Part shown: positions 1 through 11,442 of the stretch, in pieces
Position numbering within the stretch: position 1 is the first letter of the stretch
Layout: each line of letters starts with the position of its first letter
From: Bolinopsis microptera
Taxonomy: Eukaryota > Ctenophora > Tentaculata > Lobata > Bolinopsidae
Length of the DNA stretch: 64,000 bases
NCBI RefSeq assembly: GCF_026151205.1
Contig: NC_087082.1
Location: forward strand, 11,789,997-11,853,996
Reading direction: 5' to 3'
Notes under the pieces: model-generated
Databases searched by the model: none
Told to the model about the DNA's origin: nothing
The model's input: the letters and a program-made list of their open reading frames with translations, nothing else
Made by a program: the position numbers and the translations under genes

Positions 1-278
1 ACATGTACCTCAGAAGCTGTGTTGATACAGATTCTTAGGAAACTATGCTGATCTTTACTAAAAACAGCTAGGTCTCCTGCAAGGAACACCCCACTACAGC
101 TATAACCGTAACTCAGATATGATTCATGATTACTTGGTCGCAGGAAGTCTTTCAAATGCTCAACGGATAAACCAAAATTAAACATTTCTTCCTGGTTGTT
201 TTTATTTTTACCAGGGCACGTGATAGATGCAGCCCTTTCATATAAAGAAGTCAAAAAATTATGCAAACAATTGGATAT
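1..278 (-). CDS. open frame of unknown function, cut by left window edge
   Basis: On the minus strand a frame opens after a TAA at 281-279 and stays open to base 1, about 92 codons, then leaves the window at its 3' side. The translation is of mixed composition, with a stretch near 60-120 reading LKDFLRPSNHESYLSYGYS, which looks more like protein than random AT-rich sequence. I see no convincing start or splice acceptor and recognise no family. It lies 3' of the kelch-like gene on the same strand, so it could be a further exon of that gene, a separate gene, or chance. Confidence is low because a frame of this length can occur by chance. Confidence 0.3.
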   Translation of the reverse strand, partial: MSNCLHNFLTSLYERAASITCPGKNKNNQEEMFNFGLSVEHLKDFLRPSNHESYLSYGYSCSGVFLAGDLAVFSKDQHSFLRICINTASEVH

Positions 279-1246
279 TTAGACATTTAGTTCCAACATA
301 AATACGAAAATTAAGTATCTATAATTAGCTGGAAAGCTAGAAATTATCTGACCTGTACGGTACAGAGACCACCCAATATTATTATTGTGTCCCGGTAAGC
401 AAAGAGCCAATAGTTACTGATATCAGTGAACATCTGACTTATCACCGCTACCACCCTCTGCCGAGGTGCTTCCTCGTCTGAAAATAGAGAACATGATCAG
501 TATAAACCACTAATGTTTAGCAAAACTAACTGCTTGCTATTTGTTTCATAAGAATTATCGTTTCGTGATTATTCAGCGATAACACTATTATTAATTCCCA
601 GAAATTTCAAGAAAAAAAGCCCAATATCTTGTTGTATTTTCATCCTGTATCATATTCCTGCACTCGCCAACCGTGAAACTTAGCGAAGATTCCCCAAAGT
701 GAAACTCCTTATATGGGCATCACGTGAAACTCCTTATATGGGCATCACGTGGTCTAAACAAGTTTAAGTAACTCACCGATATTGAAAGAGCAGAGAGTAT
801 TATGAGATACGTAGTAGAGTAGTCCCTCGTGTACAATGATAGAACTAACGTAACGTTGCAGCTGATAGTTTGTTATTGGTAACTCTGTTTCTAGCTGCAA
901 TAGGAATAGGATTAGTAAATAGTATGTGATACTGAGAGTAGCATTCTTTTGAAATTTGTGTCTTAGTTGAGGACAATGCTTTTGAGAATTGAGACATATT
1001 TAAATATTAGTTAGGTATATGGTTCAGTTGCCACGAGGCAACTTGTAGATATTTCCCTATTGAAATCTGTAGTATACGATTGTGATTATTATCACCAAAT
1101 ACGATATGAGCACTGAAAAATCAATTTAATTTCGCGAAATATCAAAACACGGTTTAATTGACCACAAAATTGGGGGAAAGAAGAGGCCCAGTATAAAAAT
1201 GTTTTGCTATAATATCTCTGTTATCTACAGTTATTTATAAACCCAC
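279..1246. other. non-coding stretch left of the kelch-like gene
   Basis: No exon could be assigned with confidence. A 25-bp unit containing gtgaaactccttatatgggc is repeated in tandem near 700-750. A minus-strand splice acceptor is visible at about 491, followed by a short Ser/Gly-rich frame that ends in a stop near 440. That could be a last exon of the kelch-like gene, but its phase does not fit the exon at 1247-1341. Confidence 0.4.
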
Positions 1247-4200
1247 CTCTTGCCAGGAGTCAGTGTGAGGAATGTATTGTAACACTCTAACAAAGCTTTT
1301 TTGGACTGTAGACAATCCTGGATCCAGACTAGTTGTCGCCCCTGTAAATATATTACTTCTGAAATATTAACAAAATGGTAACCAAGTAAATTGCCAAACT
1401 TCTTCGAATAATGCTTTCTAAAAAAATGCAGGCCTTGTGTAGGGTAACGCTACAACGTGATAAATTTAGATGACGATCCAAATTTAAAGATATGGATGAC
1501 AAAAAGTAAAGAAAAAATGCGGAAATTTCAGGAATTTTGACGATGTAGACCTTGTCGTGAAGTTTCAGTGAGCAGTTCAAAAAGTATAAAATTCAAAAGA
1601 GATGGACTGTCACTAAAATCTGTCAAATATTCTGACCCCATAAATTCTGATCGAGCTAGAAACATCACATCCGCTAAGGGCATAGTTCCTGTAATTACGT
1701 ACCTTGTATAATTTGTAAAAATGAAAAAAAAAGAAGAAAAAAAAGACGGCTGAAAGATGGTATCTCGAACACGAGGCTTCAGAATTCTGTAAATTACAGC
1801 GCTTTGCAAAAAATGTGCGAGTACAAATATATATTAAAAGATGGACAATTTACATATTTACATCTATAATACCACAGATTATAGAATATATATCCCATTA
1901 AAACGAAAGCAACGCACCTATCATAAGAATAGTACCCTTGTACGCCAAACACCTCACATTGGCATTAAAAGAATGTGGCGGAACAGCGATCTCACTCCAC
2001 ACCCCCGTAAACTGGTTGAACCGGAACGCTCGTGGCTCTGCCTGCTGTCCAGGTAGTTTCTGCATTCCGAACAGGTAGAGGAAGTCGCTTAGAACGAGGG
2101 ACTTGACGGAGATGAGGTTGATGTTGAAGGCGTTGTCGAGGATTTGCCACCTGTTGTTGTGATAGTAGTACAGGACGGTGGTTCGGGTAGGGTTCTCGCA
2201 GGTTCTGGAAAAAGAGGGTATTTTATATTTCTAAAATATAAAATCAACGTTGGATTGTTGTATAAATAAACGTCGCATATCTCATCAATTACACTGCCAA
2301 CATTGGACATTATTTTTTATCGCCGCGTATTTCAAATCAAGTTACAAATTCTACAAATTTTGAAGTGCTCAGTCTTGTTTTACTTTTTTTATCTTTACCT
2401 ATTAACCATTGGAAAATAAAACTTTAAGTTATAAACCTTCATTGCATACTTTACCGGTAGAGTCTAAATTGAATAGTTTGAGATTTCCTTTACATTTTAT
2501 ATTTATGCATGTGCCCCACGGGGATGAATTTCTTATTACCATTGATATTATATATATTTTTTGAGTAAACATTAATAGCTAACCTATAACTAACCTGTAA
2601 CAGCGGTGATAGCTAACCAATAAAGCTATAACTAACCTGTAACAGCGGTGATAGCAGAGAGACACTGATACTTTAGACCCTCTCTCTGGGAAACACCTAT
2701 ACTGAACCGCTCCAGCTAGCCGTCTGATGTGATGGTACACTTCCGGAACTTTCACAATGATATCTTGCTTCAGGAACCCCCGCAAAGACCGTATCTCCAT
2801 GTTATTAAACTCCAGTTTCTTGAGAACCTCACTGATCTCACGCTGTCCCTGCTGGACCTGAGCTAGACCTCGGATCTGCAACTCGGTTTCGCTTTCAGTG
2901 TCGTCCTCTCGCTTTCGCTTTCGTTTTCCGCTGCTTTCTACAGCTTGTCTGGTTGAAGTTTCCGCTGCTTTTCTTGGTGAGCTTCTTGAGCGTCTCTTGT
3001 AAGTTTTAGTGGTACGTCCGGATCTTGGAGAAGGAGTCTCGGTGAAATCGTCTGAAGTCCCTGGGAGGGAGGTTGGTGGAGAGACAGTACCCGGGGGCGG
3101 GGGAGGAAGGAAGGGAGGTGGAAGGGAGGGAGGAGGGGATGGAATCTCAAGCATTTCCTCAGAGAACTCCACCAAGTATCCGTCACTTACGACAATTCCG
3201 CTGTCATTAAACGAAGCGTTGTCATTGAAAGAGGTGCTGCTACTCCTCCTAGAGCTGGAGGGTGTTAGAACACCTGATCCAGGTGACAAGGTGACAGCTC
3301 CAGGAGCCAGGATATCGTACCACTCCCACGTGCGAGCAGCCCAGCGTATAACTGCTGTTGCTAACTCTGTTTCACTGCAGTTAGTCCACCAGTTGTCTAG
3401 GAGAATAGACATTCTTCCTGGTGTTAGGTTCAGAAAATCCTCGGTCTCAAACAGGTTAGCTTCTGGTCCTGAGGGTGAAGTATAATAAAATACTTGTTTT
3501 TCAGTGGTTTGTTTAAATTTGTCGCTTATTTCAGCTAATTTTTCGAATAACAAATAAATTGAAACCTCCTTAAAACATGAGTTTCCATCTTCTCACCATG
3601 ACTGCCATCTTCTCACCTAGATTAGAGCAGATGAGTTTGATGGCCTGGTTGGTGATCCTTTCATAACCCAACTCAGCTGCAATATCAAACACGTCAAACA
3701 CTGTAGCTAGGGCCATATGAGACAGCATGTAATTCTCACACACATCGTTCACCACTTCACAATGTAGAAACGTTCCTGAGGGAGGGGTGTTTAGGTGATG
3801 GATATCTTTAAAATTATACAGATAGCTCAGTATCGAAATTCGCAGTTTACTAACTACAAGCTGTGATTTTAAAGCTTTGTTGCTAGAACAATTTACACTA
3901 TTCTATCCAGTTTGTACGATGAGCTGTTATTATACTTGTAAGCTATAACAAACAGGTTCAGCAGTTCTAAAGCAGTTCCTTCCTCAACAAGGCAAACAAC
4001 ACAGACTCGAATCCACTGATAGTAATATCAATTACGCACAAAAATCTGCCCAAATTAAAGATTATCTATCCACTGAGCTACGAACCTGTTCTGAGAATCC
4101 TGATGACACACTGAGAACAAACAGACAGAAACCCAGTGTAGAAACTGGTGAGGATGGCTCTGAAACTGGCCTCGTCTACCTCGTGAATTGTTATCTCCTT

Positions 4201-4833
4201 CTTCCGGCACTCTCGCATGTTATTACCAAACATCCCCTCAAAATACCTGAAATACCAAGGCATACGTGAGATCTACCCAATTACATGTCCGTAATTTAAA
4301 TAAGTTAATAATTCTATTCAAGTTGATCAGCTCTAATAATGGAACTAAAACAAGATAATATGTATCTGTAATAATAAATAAACACTGACCGACAACATCG
4401 TGCAAGATGTTTCTTGTGACCTCTGAAGACAAGGTCCCCCACGTTTAGCGTCACGTCAGTATCTTCCCACTTGTCAAAAAAGAAATTCTTGGGGTGGCAG
4501 GGTGGGGGCGACTTTTCCAGTGCCCCCGACATGTCGTATATCTGTGGAGTTTCAGAAAATGAGGTCAGTTTCAAAGTTACAATGTTAAAGTTGGAATATT
4601 CTTTTAAATCAGGTAAGCACTGTTCTGGAATTGTTAAAAATGAAAGATCCAATTCTTGAGAGTGGTAATGATATTACCTGGTAATCAGTATGACAGGTAG
4701 TAATTTTAAGATTATTGGAACTTCCACTTCCACTCCCATCTCCCTCACTGGATATACCCGTTACATAGTAGGTCTCAAATTGAAGTTCGTTTTTACTGCT
4801 ACGGCGGACTCTTCTTCTTTTTTGGGGCATCAT
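1247..4833 (-). CDS. kelch-like protein (BTB-BACK-Kelch) with basic and proline-rich insert
   Basis: Proteins of this family are usually substrate adaptors of cullin-3 ubiquitin ligases. Exons with matching phases: 4678-4833 (start ATG at 4833, or 4830), 4390-4541, 4246 to about 4133, 3617-3775, 2637-3534, 1918-2204. The second exon carries the BTB start (DVTLNVGDLVFRGHKKHLA) and the third the BTB end (FRAILTSFYTG). Exon 3617-3775 is BACK-like (ATVFDVFDIAAELGYE), continuing into the long exon with RMSILLDNWWTNCSETEL. That exon then holds a Ser/Pro-rich stretch and a KRKRKRED cluster that could be a nuclear signal. Kelch blades follow (NNRWQIL, FNQFTGVWSEI, and GGATTS with HTDSWQE in exon 1247-1341). 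A further BTB exon probably lies near 3932-4017 (EEGTALELLNLFVIAYKYN), but its phase was not resolved. The 3' end is also unsettled: at 1528-1688 kelch-like residues sit in two frames. Confidence 0.72.
2592..2659. repeat. 42-bp tandem duplication covering a splice donor
   Basis: A segment containing ctaacctgtaacagcggtga occurs twice with an offset of 42 bp. On the minus strand each copy holds the same donor (ACAG followed by GTTAGT). The first copy met in transcription, with exon end at 2637, gives the phase needed for the exon starting at 2204. Use of the second copy would add 14 codons in frame. Confidence 0.7.
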
Positions 4834-6314
4834 GGCTTGAAGAGAGAAGTGTAAGGAGAAAGTAACAACAATATTTAACCAAGTTAAATGTAGAGGACTA
4901 AAAACTGAGCCTCTCTACTCAATCAAAGAGCCATTTAAATTTTAGTGACAACAAATATCAATGAGGATTTATCCAAATACATATTCAATAATGAAAGAAT
5001 GAATAATGCGAGATCACGTACAAACTGGTTGTCAATTATCAATTATAGTCGACATGCAGAAAGCACGCTGAGGAATCAAAATACGCGTTTATACAATGAG
5101 ATTACAAAAATAACTCGCAGTCACCATATACACAATACACATGTATTTACTACTGTAATTTATGTAATTGGAGAAATGAAAATACCGCAGCAGTTGCAAT
5201 ATACCTAAGGGTTAAAACAGCTAAATGAAATGCGGAACCTTATAATGTACACATGACTACATGACACTGTCAACAGTTTAATGTTTACAGCTCTATTTTC
5301 AGCCTAAACAATTGTATACATGAAAGTTAAGTGTACAACTGATGAGTGTAATTAGATTGTAAAAAAAAAAAAATAGGTTGATGTGTTTATTGTTTAAGTG
5401 ATGATATCATTTGCAGGAAATCCTAGTATGCTAATTAAACGAAGGGTGAAAATACAAGCTGCAATCTGCAAATATTGTACACTTTACAGAAATAAGATGT
5501 TCATTAATAAATTAGATTTTAGTACATTCGCTCATTATCGTCAGTCAGCCAAAAAAATTTTAGCGTAATATTTACAACAACTAAACAAATTCAGGTCTAC
5601 TAGTTTAGACTGATCATTAATAGCTCGATTTGAACTTTAAGTTTGCAAACCAAAAAGTTAAAACTGAACCCCACTTCGTCACTTATGTAGATTGAGCTAT
5701 TCGATATTCACATTAGAAATCCCTGCTTCATTGGTAAATTTATAAAGTTATTAGCTTAAAAGTACAAAAAAATAACACAATCTAGAAAGGTAACACAATC
5801 TAACAATAATCTAGTCCATCAACGAACATGCTGATTTAAATCCGAACCACTGCCACACATAGCCCTGCGAGAGTAAATTGTCCCGCCAAAACAAATTGAA
5901 ATAAGACGAACTGAGCTGAATAGGCGTAAAACACGCGTACGGTACACTCAAACCGTTATCATAATCACACAGATAGACTACCTGGCTGTGGTATCGGCTA
6001 ACTGTAATACACGCGTGTGTAAAACTCCGCATAATCCATTAGACAGTAGACACGTGACTGGCTTGCTTACATTCGATTGGTTTTGCGTGTGACTGTGCGA
6101 CGTGCGTGTGCGGGTGGAAACAGGATTGCAGGTAAACTGCTAAAAGTTGATCTGATCAGTCAAGTGTCAAGACTGTGTTTCGAATAATCTGCTCGGAGTT
6201 GTCAAATTTTGGAGGCAGCACACTTTGTAAACAGCTTTACCGGATATGTAGAAGGCAGCTATAATAAAATGAGCGCTCATCGAACAGGGTGTCAGGCACA
6301 CAGCAACATCAGCT
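4834..6314. other. intergenic stretch between two minus-strand genes
   Basis: AT-rich DNA upstream of the kelch-like gene and downstream of the ILRUN-like gene. Short open frames are present on both strands, but none has domain-like composition or splice logic. A 13-base A run lies near 5360. I see no RNA gene. The stretch next to the start at 4833 presumably includes the promoter, though no clear TATA box or initiator is visible. Confidence 0.5.
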
Positions 6315-9300
6315 TTACCTCATAGAGAAAGGGTTCATCGGGGAGAACTCAGAAGTTGACCCGAAGGCGAGGAGGTTGGAGTGTTGTGCAATACCTAATA
6401 CACCACATGACTCCACCTTTATTATCATCCAAATAGGATCCCCGAAGAAGATGCCCGTCGGACTGCACATCCTCCATTTACTCTGAGGGAGATTCTTGGT
6501 CAAACTCAATTATAAATATATGTATTTCAAGAAAATGTGGGTGGAATGTAACTGAATTAGTGGTATTTAGATAATTACACGGAACCCGCCCATGATAAAA
6601 CTAGTGATTCCTATCATAGGCAAAAAGGTACGATGCCATTTTTTAATAGCATTTCTAACAGCCTGCATCTTCAGAATAGAAGAAGAAATTTCGGAAGATT
6701 TTCGAATGTACCTAAGCTTTTTTGCCGTTTCCGTGATCGAAATTTCAGTTTTAACTAAATTTTCCAGTGACCAATCATTGAGGTCAGTGTGAGTTAGGGT
6801 TGCCAACCGATATTATCGGCCGATAATTATCGGCGATAATTTCCCAAAAATCGTTATCGATTATCGCGATAATTTTCGAGAATTATCGCGATATTCGACA
6901 CATTATTATTAGGGTAAAATGGCCAACATTTAACATATTTTTCGAATCTATTTCTCTGTTTGTAAAGTCAAATCCCAGTGCTAGCATAGTTTGCAGTGTG
7001 ATGGTTTTTTTCGCATCTACTAGGTAACTTGGAGGTTGTATGGTCAGACAAGGTTATTGTTGTTTGTTGAAGCACGGAAAGGAACTCACACTGCAACGAG
7101 ACTACCAAACCCGTTTGAGCTCGCTGTGCAGTATGTTGGAGAGATATGACCGGATAACTGATGAAGTGCACGGAATTTTAGATGACTTGGAGCTAGGCAA
7201 TCTAAAACTGGATGTAGAATAGACTGAGTTAGCTCTCGCACCGTTCAAGATTGTAACTGAGTTTCTGTGTAAAAGAAGGAAGCATGCTCGCTCAAGCAGA
7301 AGTGATTATTTAGTTTATTGACAGCAAGCTAGAAGAGATCTGAGATAGACTCGCCACTTTCTCAAACCCTTCTCGATAGGCTACGTACACGATATGCCAA
7401 AAGAAAGAACCTTCACTTCGTATCGCTGGTAAAGTTCTACTCGGTCCCCGGTATTCTAGATGAAGATGTAGGACAAGAATACAGAATGATCTCAAAGTCA
7501 ACCTTGATACGTAACACTAAGTCTCTGCACTAGCGGTTGTTTAAGCAGAAAGAGACTAACAGGGATTGAGCTTCGCAAGTAGTTCGACGATTGGTCCTCA
7601 GGACTCACAGGCGACTCCCACAATTTCAGATGCCAGATTCCAATCCTTTCCCGCTGACAAAAGAATTATCAGACCTACATTAGGGCAGCGATTCGACTAC
7701 GGTAGCAAGGACAGATACCCTTGCACGGGAGATAGTTCTGTTCACAGCTAACAGGAGCAAACTTTTAAAAATTTTTTGCTAGAAGCAATAATAAATCTTT
7801 AAGAACATATTTTGTCTATGAAATATGGGCTTTTAAATAAATGGGCAATATTGCAATTGATTCTTTAACAAAGCAATCAGCACAAGATGTAACATAGCAT
7901 AGGAGCATAATGCAAGTATGCAGAGTGCATACAAATATTACTTCAATTATATTGCTTAATTTATCGCCGATAACCGATATTATCGCGATAATTTTGAAAA
8001 AATTATCGATTATCGCGATAAAAAATTGTGTACCGATAATGGCAACCCTAGTGTGAGTAACACAAGTTACCATCGAGGAACTGGAAGCTGAATATCTGGA
8101 GAAAACTTTGATTTGAGGAAAATCATAAAATTTCCTACTGGTAGGACATTTTCAGATTCCAGCCCAAATTCTACTGTTTCAACTCAATTTTTCTTCAACG
8201 ACCAAATTGTGGCAAACCTCGCCATTTCTCCTTTCTATTTAAAAAAATCATTTTAACCTAGATATGTATCAAGGCGATTGTTACAAGTGTGATGTCCTCC
8301 GCATCTAACTGTCGGAGCAAATATGATCAGGAGTGGAGAACTGAGACAAATTCGTTGCCCATCTAAAGATCTAACAACCTGTCTAAGCTACTCTACAAAC
8401 CTGATAAGTGCCAGAGAGCTGTGGGGAACACAAAACAACTCTGACGTCACTTTCAAAACCAGGGAATATTGGATCTAGTGAGACCTGGGGTGGAGGTTGT
8501 TACTTTAGTGTTGTTAATAATAGGATCTAGTGAGTAGTGAGACCTGAGGTAGATGTTGTTAGAGACAACAGTTAATCAGTGAAGAGCGTGACTCACAAAT
8601 AAATACAATTTATTAAGGTTACAAATATGATATTACCTGGGGACCTCAGGCTATCATGTTTACAAACCGAATAGAGATTAGGCGGAATGACAGGCTGAGC
8701 GCGGCCCAGTAAATATGATACAGCTGTACTATAAGATCAATATTGAATATACAGAGTGAAAATAAGAGCTTAATATCTACCTCAGTATGGGGGTTGAAGC
8801 GGTGTCCATCAGTACATCTGAGGGTACACCCAGAAGGCCAGGTCTCACGGCCACTGTTCCGTATCCTCCACACTTTGGTAAAAGTTGAGTTCGGAGGGAC
8901 ACTTTCACCCTCACCAAATGTCATGTCCTGATAAGGAATAGTGAGTAATCGTGAATATTAGTATTACGAGGAAGTGGCAAACCAGACATCATAAATTAAT
9001 TCATACCAGCTAGATAATATTAGAACATATTATAGTATTATGTTTAATAATATATAATAATATAATTAATAAGTATTATGTATAACTATAACATGGCTAT
9101 CATGAATCATGATCAGGCATCACAAATTAATTTATATTTATTTGTTGCACCAAATCTAGTAAGTTCTCACCTTAACAAAACTCATGGCCAAGAGCTTGTT
9201 CCCTTCCCTGTTAACCTCTGTGTAGGAAGACAGAGCCTCCTGTATGTCCCAGCCTGTCATTTCAAGGTAAAACTCAGCTTCTCTCACACTTACCAGACGC

Positions 9301-9521
9301 CCACTTCCAATCACCTGAGTTGCATGAAATTATTTGTGTTCTCATATCTTCTTATTGAGGATGTGAATTGTGACACTCCAGTTGAGAGTGAAAATGAATG
9401 AACTTAATTTACTGTCAATCAGAAAACTCACCCTCAGAAACTGATGAACCAGGGATTCTTTGTCACTTGTGGTACACCGAGAGAAAGAAAGCAGCAACTC
9501 AGCGTCCTCGTCTACTTCCAT
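6315..9521 (-). CDS. ILRUN: ILRUN-like protein (UBA-like plus NBR1-like FW domain), complete
   Basis: Five exons in consistent phase 0: 9432-9521, 9171-9314, 8781-8927, 8401-8484 and 6315-6482, giving 210 residues from ATG (9521) to TAA (6315). Residues 1-78 resemble the UBA-like helical region of human ILRUN/C6orf106 (EAEFYLEMTGWDIQEALSSY). From about residue 80 comes the NBR1-like four-tryptophan domain: GEGESVPPNSTFTKVWRIRN, SGRETWPSGCTLR, DVRVVLCSPQLSGTYQ, then SKWRMCSPTGIFFGDPIW. The tryptophans expected of the FW fold are visible in WRIRNSG, ETWPSG, KWRMC and DPIW. In vertebrates the family is a regulator of innate immune transcription and lipid handling; that role here is inferred from homology only. 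The last intron (6483-8400) contains a complete hAT insertion, and intron 3 (8485-8780) a complete 80-bp MITE; both leave the exons intact. Confidence 0.9.
6795..8050. mobile_element. non-autonomous hAT element 1, 8-bp target duplication
   Basis: The ends are TAGGGTTGCCA and its inverse TGGCAACCCTA. They are flanked by the perfect 8-bp direct repeat gtgtgagt at 6787-6794 and 8051-8058, the hallmark of hAT transposition. Just inside both ends the sequence is filled with TATCG/CGATA motifs that form imperfect inverted repeats (6812-6895 and 7955-8040). The 1256-bp interior has no intact transposase. Broken frames on the plus strand (around 7040-7440) read like a decayed hAT transposase, for example LALAPFKIVTEFLC and MPKERTFTSYRW. 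It sits in the last intron of the ILRUN-like gene. Confidence 0.9.
7040..7500 (+). pseudogene. decayed hAT transposase fragment inside element 1
   Basis: The frame at 7040-7222 ends DEVHGILDDLELGNLKLDVE. It continues after a stop, in a readable but interrupted way, through APFKIVTEFLCKRRK and a later YVHDMPKERTFTSYRW. The order and flavour match the middle of hAT transposases, but stops and frame changes make it non-functional. Assignment is from motif resemblance only. Confidence 0.4.
8633..8712. mobile_element. 80-bp hAT-like MITE, copy A
   Basis: An 80-bp element starting TTACCTGGGG and ending GGCCCAGTAA. It is flanked by the perfect 8-bp direct repeat atatgata (8625-8632 and 8713-8720). 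Internal short palindromes include the CCTGGGGACCTCAGG block. It lies in intron 3 of the ILRUN-like gene, between exons 8781-8927 and 8401-8484. Other copies are listed separately. Confidence 0.85.
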
Positions 9522-10344
9522 TATTACTATTTTATTATCCTATAATATACTAGATGCTTCTTAGATCTGGTTATCTGTTATCATTACTTACAGATAGTCT
9601 TGAGAACAGAGTACTGTAAAACCATTAAATATGTTTAATTGGGACTCAGTACTCCATCGAATCTTTAAAATTCGCGAAAGTTTCCGTCAAGATGATCCCC
9701 TTTAAGAACCTCGGGAAAATCGCGAAGATCTGGTTTTAGTTTCTACAGTGGTAGAGATGATGTGTCAGCAAATGAACTTTGTATATCTGATAAAGGCGTA
9801 TTACGTATCAATATTTGAGTTGTGATGAATGTTTCACATCGAGGCAAATCTAAAATAAACACACGTGGACGGTCAATACTTCATTTAATTACTATAATAT
9901 TTAATATTTTTCCAGATTGATATCCTAATCGAAACGCGTCGGCACATCAACCTATGATTTCACAAAGAACGAAACTTTAATTGAATTTATACAAAATGAA
10001 CTAATTTCAAGCTATACTGACCAAATCATAACGGGACAATATTTGTTGATGAAACTAACTATCATGGTAGAGTGGTAGCTTGTACAAGCCAATCAAGTAA
10101 TGAGTCTACTTATGATGTAATAGCAATGCGATTAATTAATCAATTAATGGTTAATAACCAGCCGATTACTATCACGGCACCAACGTATCATTCATACACA
10201 GTACACACTGGCTATCTCGAGAAACTGTTTATCGTCCCAATGTTCCCATTTCCAAGCATGGAGTCTTATCCATATGCTCTAACTAGAGGTAGAGCATATG
10301 CTAAAACTCTTACCCGTACGAGAAATTAGACTAACTTCCTTATA
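9522..10344. other. intergenic stretch, no gene seen
   Basis: AT-rich sequence upstream of the ILRUN-like start. A short inverted repeat around a duplicated catatgctctaac motif lies near 10270-10300. One 85-codon open frame (10072-10329) shows no recognisable domain. No promoter element can be assigned. Confidence 0.4.
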
Positions 10345-11062
10345 CAGGGTGTCCCAAAAAAAGACTACGTAATAAGAAACCCTCCTAATTTTCTCAGTTT
10401 TAACTCATTAGTTCTGATCTCTTAGTATGATTATCTAAAGGGTAAGGAGATTTGTTTAGGACCATTGGGAGTCTCATATGAACTAGATGGGCAACATTTT
10501 ATCGATGTTAAAGATATGCGAAGAAATCTTGGTGTGATCCCAGAATAGGTGATAGTTTTCGTCCATGATGAAATCCTAGATTTGAAACGTTTAGACTGCC
10601 CCAAGTTGTAAACCAGGCATATATATTACAGACACAATGGAAAGTCTTCTTCACAATGAGAACTGAAATGGAGGTTTTTGATATGGTCCAGCATGTTTTG
10701 GGAGCATTTTCGGGCCACACCCTTTTTTGCCTTCAACGGCGTAATTTTGCCCTATTTTCATATTATTTTAAATTTTGGCTACCTTACTCTGTCAGTACAC
10801 TTTCCAAGGAACATGTGGGACCATTAAAGCTAGAAAATCAACGACTTTTGCATTAAAAAATTGCATAATTTATGCAAATTCGGCCTATCGTCCATTTTTG
10901 GGTTTCAGGTCTGCTGGGAAAATGACCATTTGTGAGCACCTCTTGGGACTTTTAGCATCAACTGAGGTGTTCAGGAGTTAAATGAGACAAAAGGGAACAG
11001 TTTGAAATCAAATTCATGACAAAAAGTTTTTTCCTCTTTAGCCCATAATTTGGGACACCCTG
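10345..11062. mobile_element. Tc1/mariner-type MITE, 718 bp
   Basis: The terminal inverted repeats are CAGGGTGTCCCAAA (from 10345) and TTTGGGACACCCTG (to 11062). They are flanked by TA on both sides (10343-10344 and 11063-11064). This end sequence and TA duplication are typical of mariner-like miniature elements in invertebrates. The interior has no transposase-like frame longer than about 70 codons. Confidence 0.75.
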
Positions 11063-11164
11063 TATATATAATAAATAAAATAAAAAATAATTATAACTCG
11101 TGCAAGTCCGAAATGGGCCGTGTGCTGCTTCTAGGAAGTACATATGACAGTGCATATCAGCACA

Positions 11165-11442
11165 CTGTTGGCTTTCTTAGAGACCTGATGAGTACCAAGC
11201 GGAAATCATGATTGCCTGGTAAGCAAGTTCACACTCATTCCGATTGGCGGTAGACTATTACAGCTACACTGCAGCTTACACTGTAGTGGGAATCGCGTCA
11301 CTGATATCCTCCGAGCATAATTACCAAGATAAATCCTGTACCAATCACAGCTTGGTGACCTGGCCTGCCTGCCTCAGACGGGGTTTGAACCCCGGTCTTC
11401 CGCTTGGGAGGCGAGTGAAATACCACTACACCACCCGTCCGA
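11165..11442 (-). repeat. tRNA-Gly-derived sequence, likely SINE
   Basis: Read on the minus strand from about 11442, the sequence has an A-box-like TGGTGTAGTGG (11423-11433), an anticodon loop CTCCCAA with a Gly CCC anticodon, and a B box GGTTCAAACCC (about 11381-11391). The anticodon stem has a mismatch, the T stem is short and the acceptor stem does not close. It therefore looks like a tRNA-derived head rather than a working tRNA. Non-tRNA sequence continues downstream to about 11165 as a possible SINE body; that limit is a guess. Confidence 0.6.

Noticed and set aside
3009-3485. 158-codon plus-strand open frame
   Set aside because: Antisense shadow of the long kelch-like exon, whose phase and BACK motifs fit the minus strand.
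4945-5208. 87-codon plus-strand frame
   Set aside because: No domain, no splice context and AT-rich composition like the surrounding intergenic DNA.
11371-11442. Functional tRNA-Gly (CCC) gene
   Set aside because: A and B boxes are good, but the acceptor stem does not close, the T stem is short and the anticodon stem has a mismatch. Better explained as a tRNA-derived repeat.
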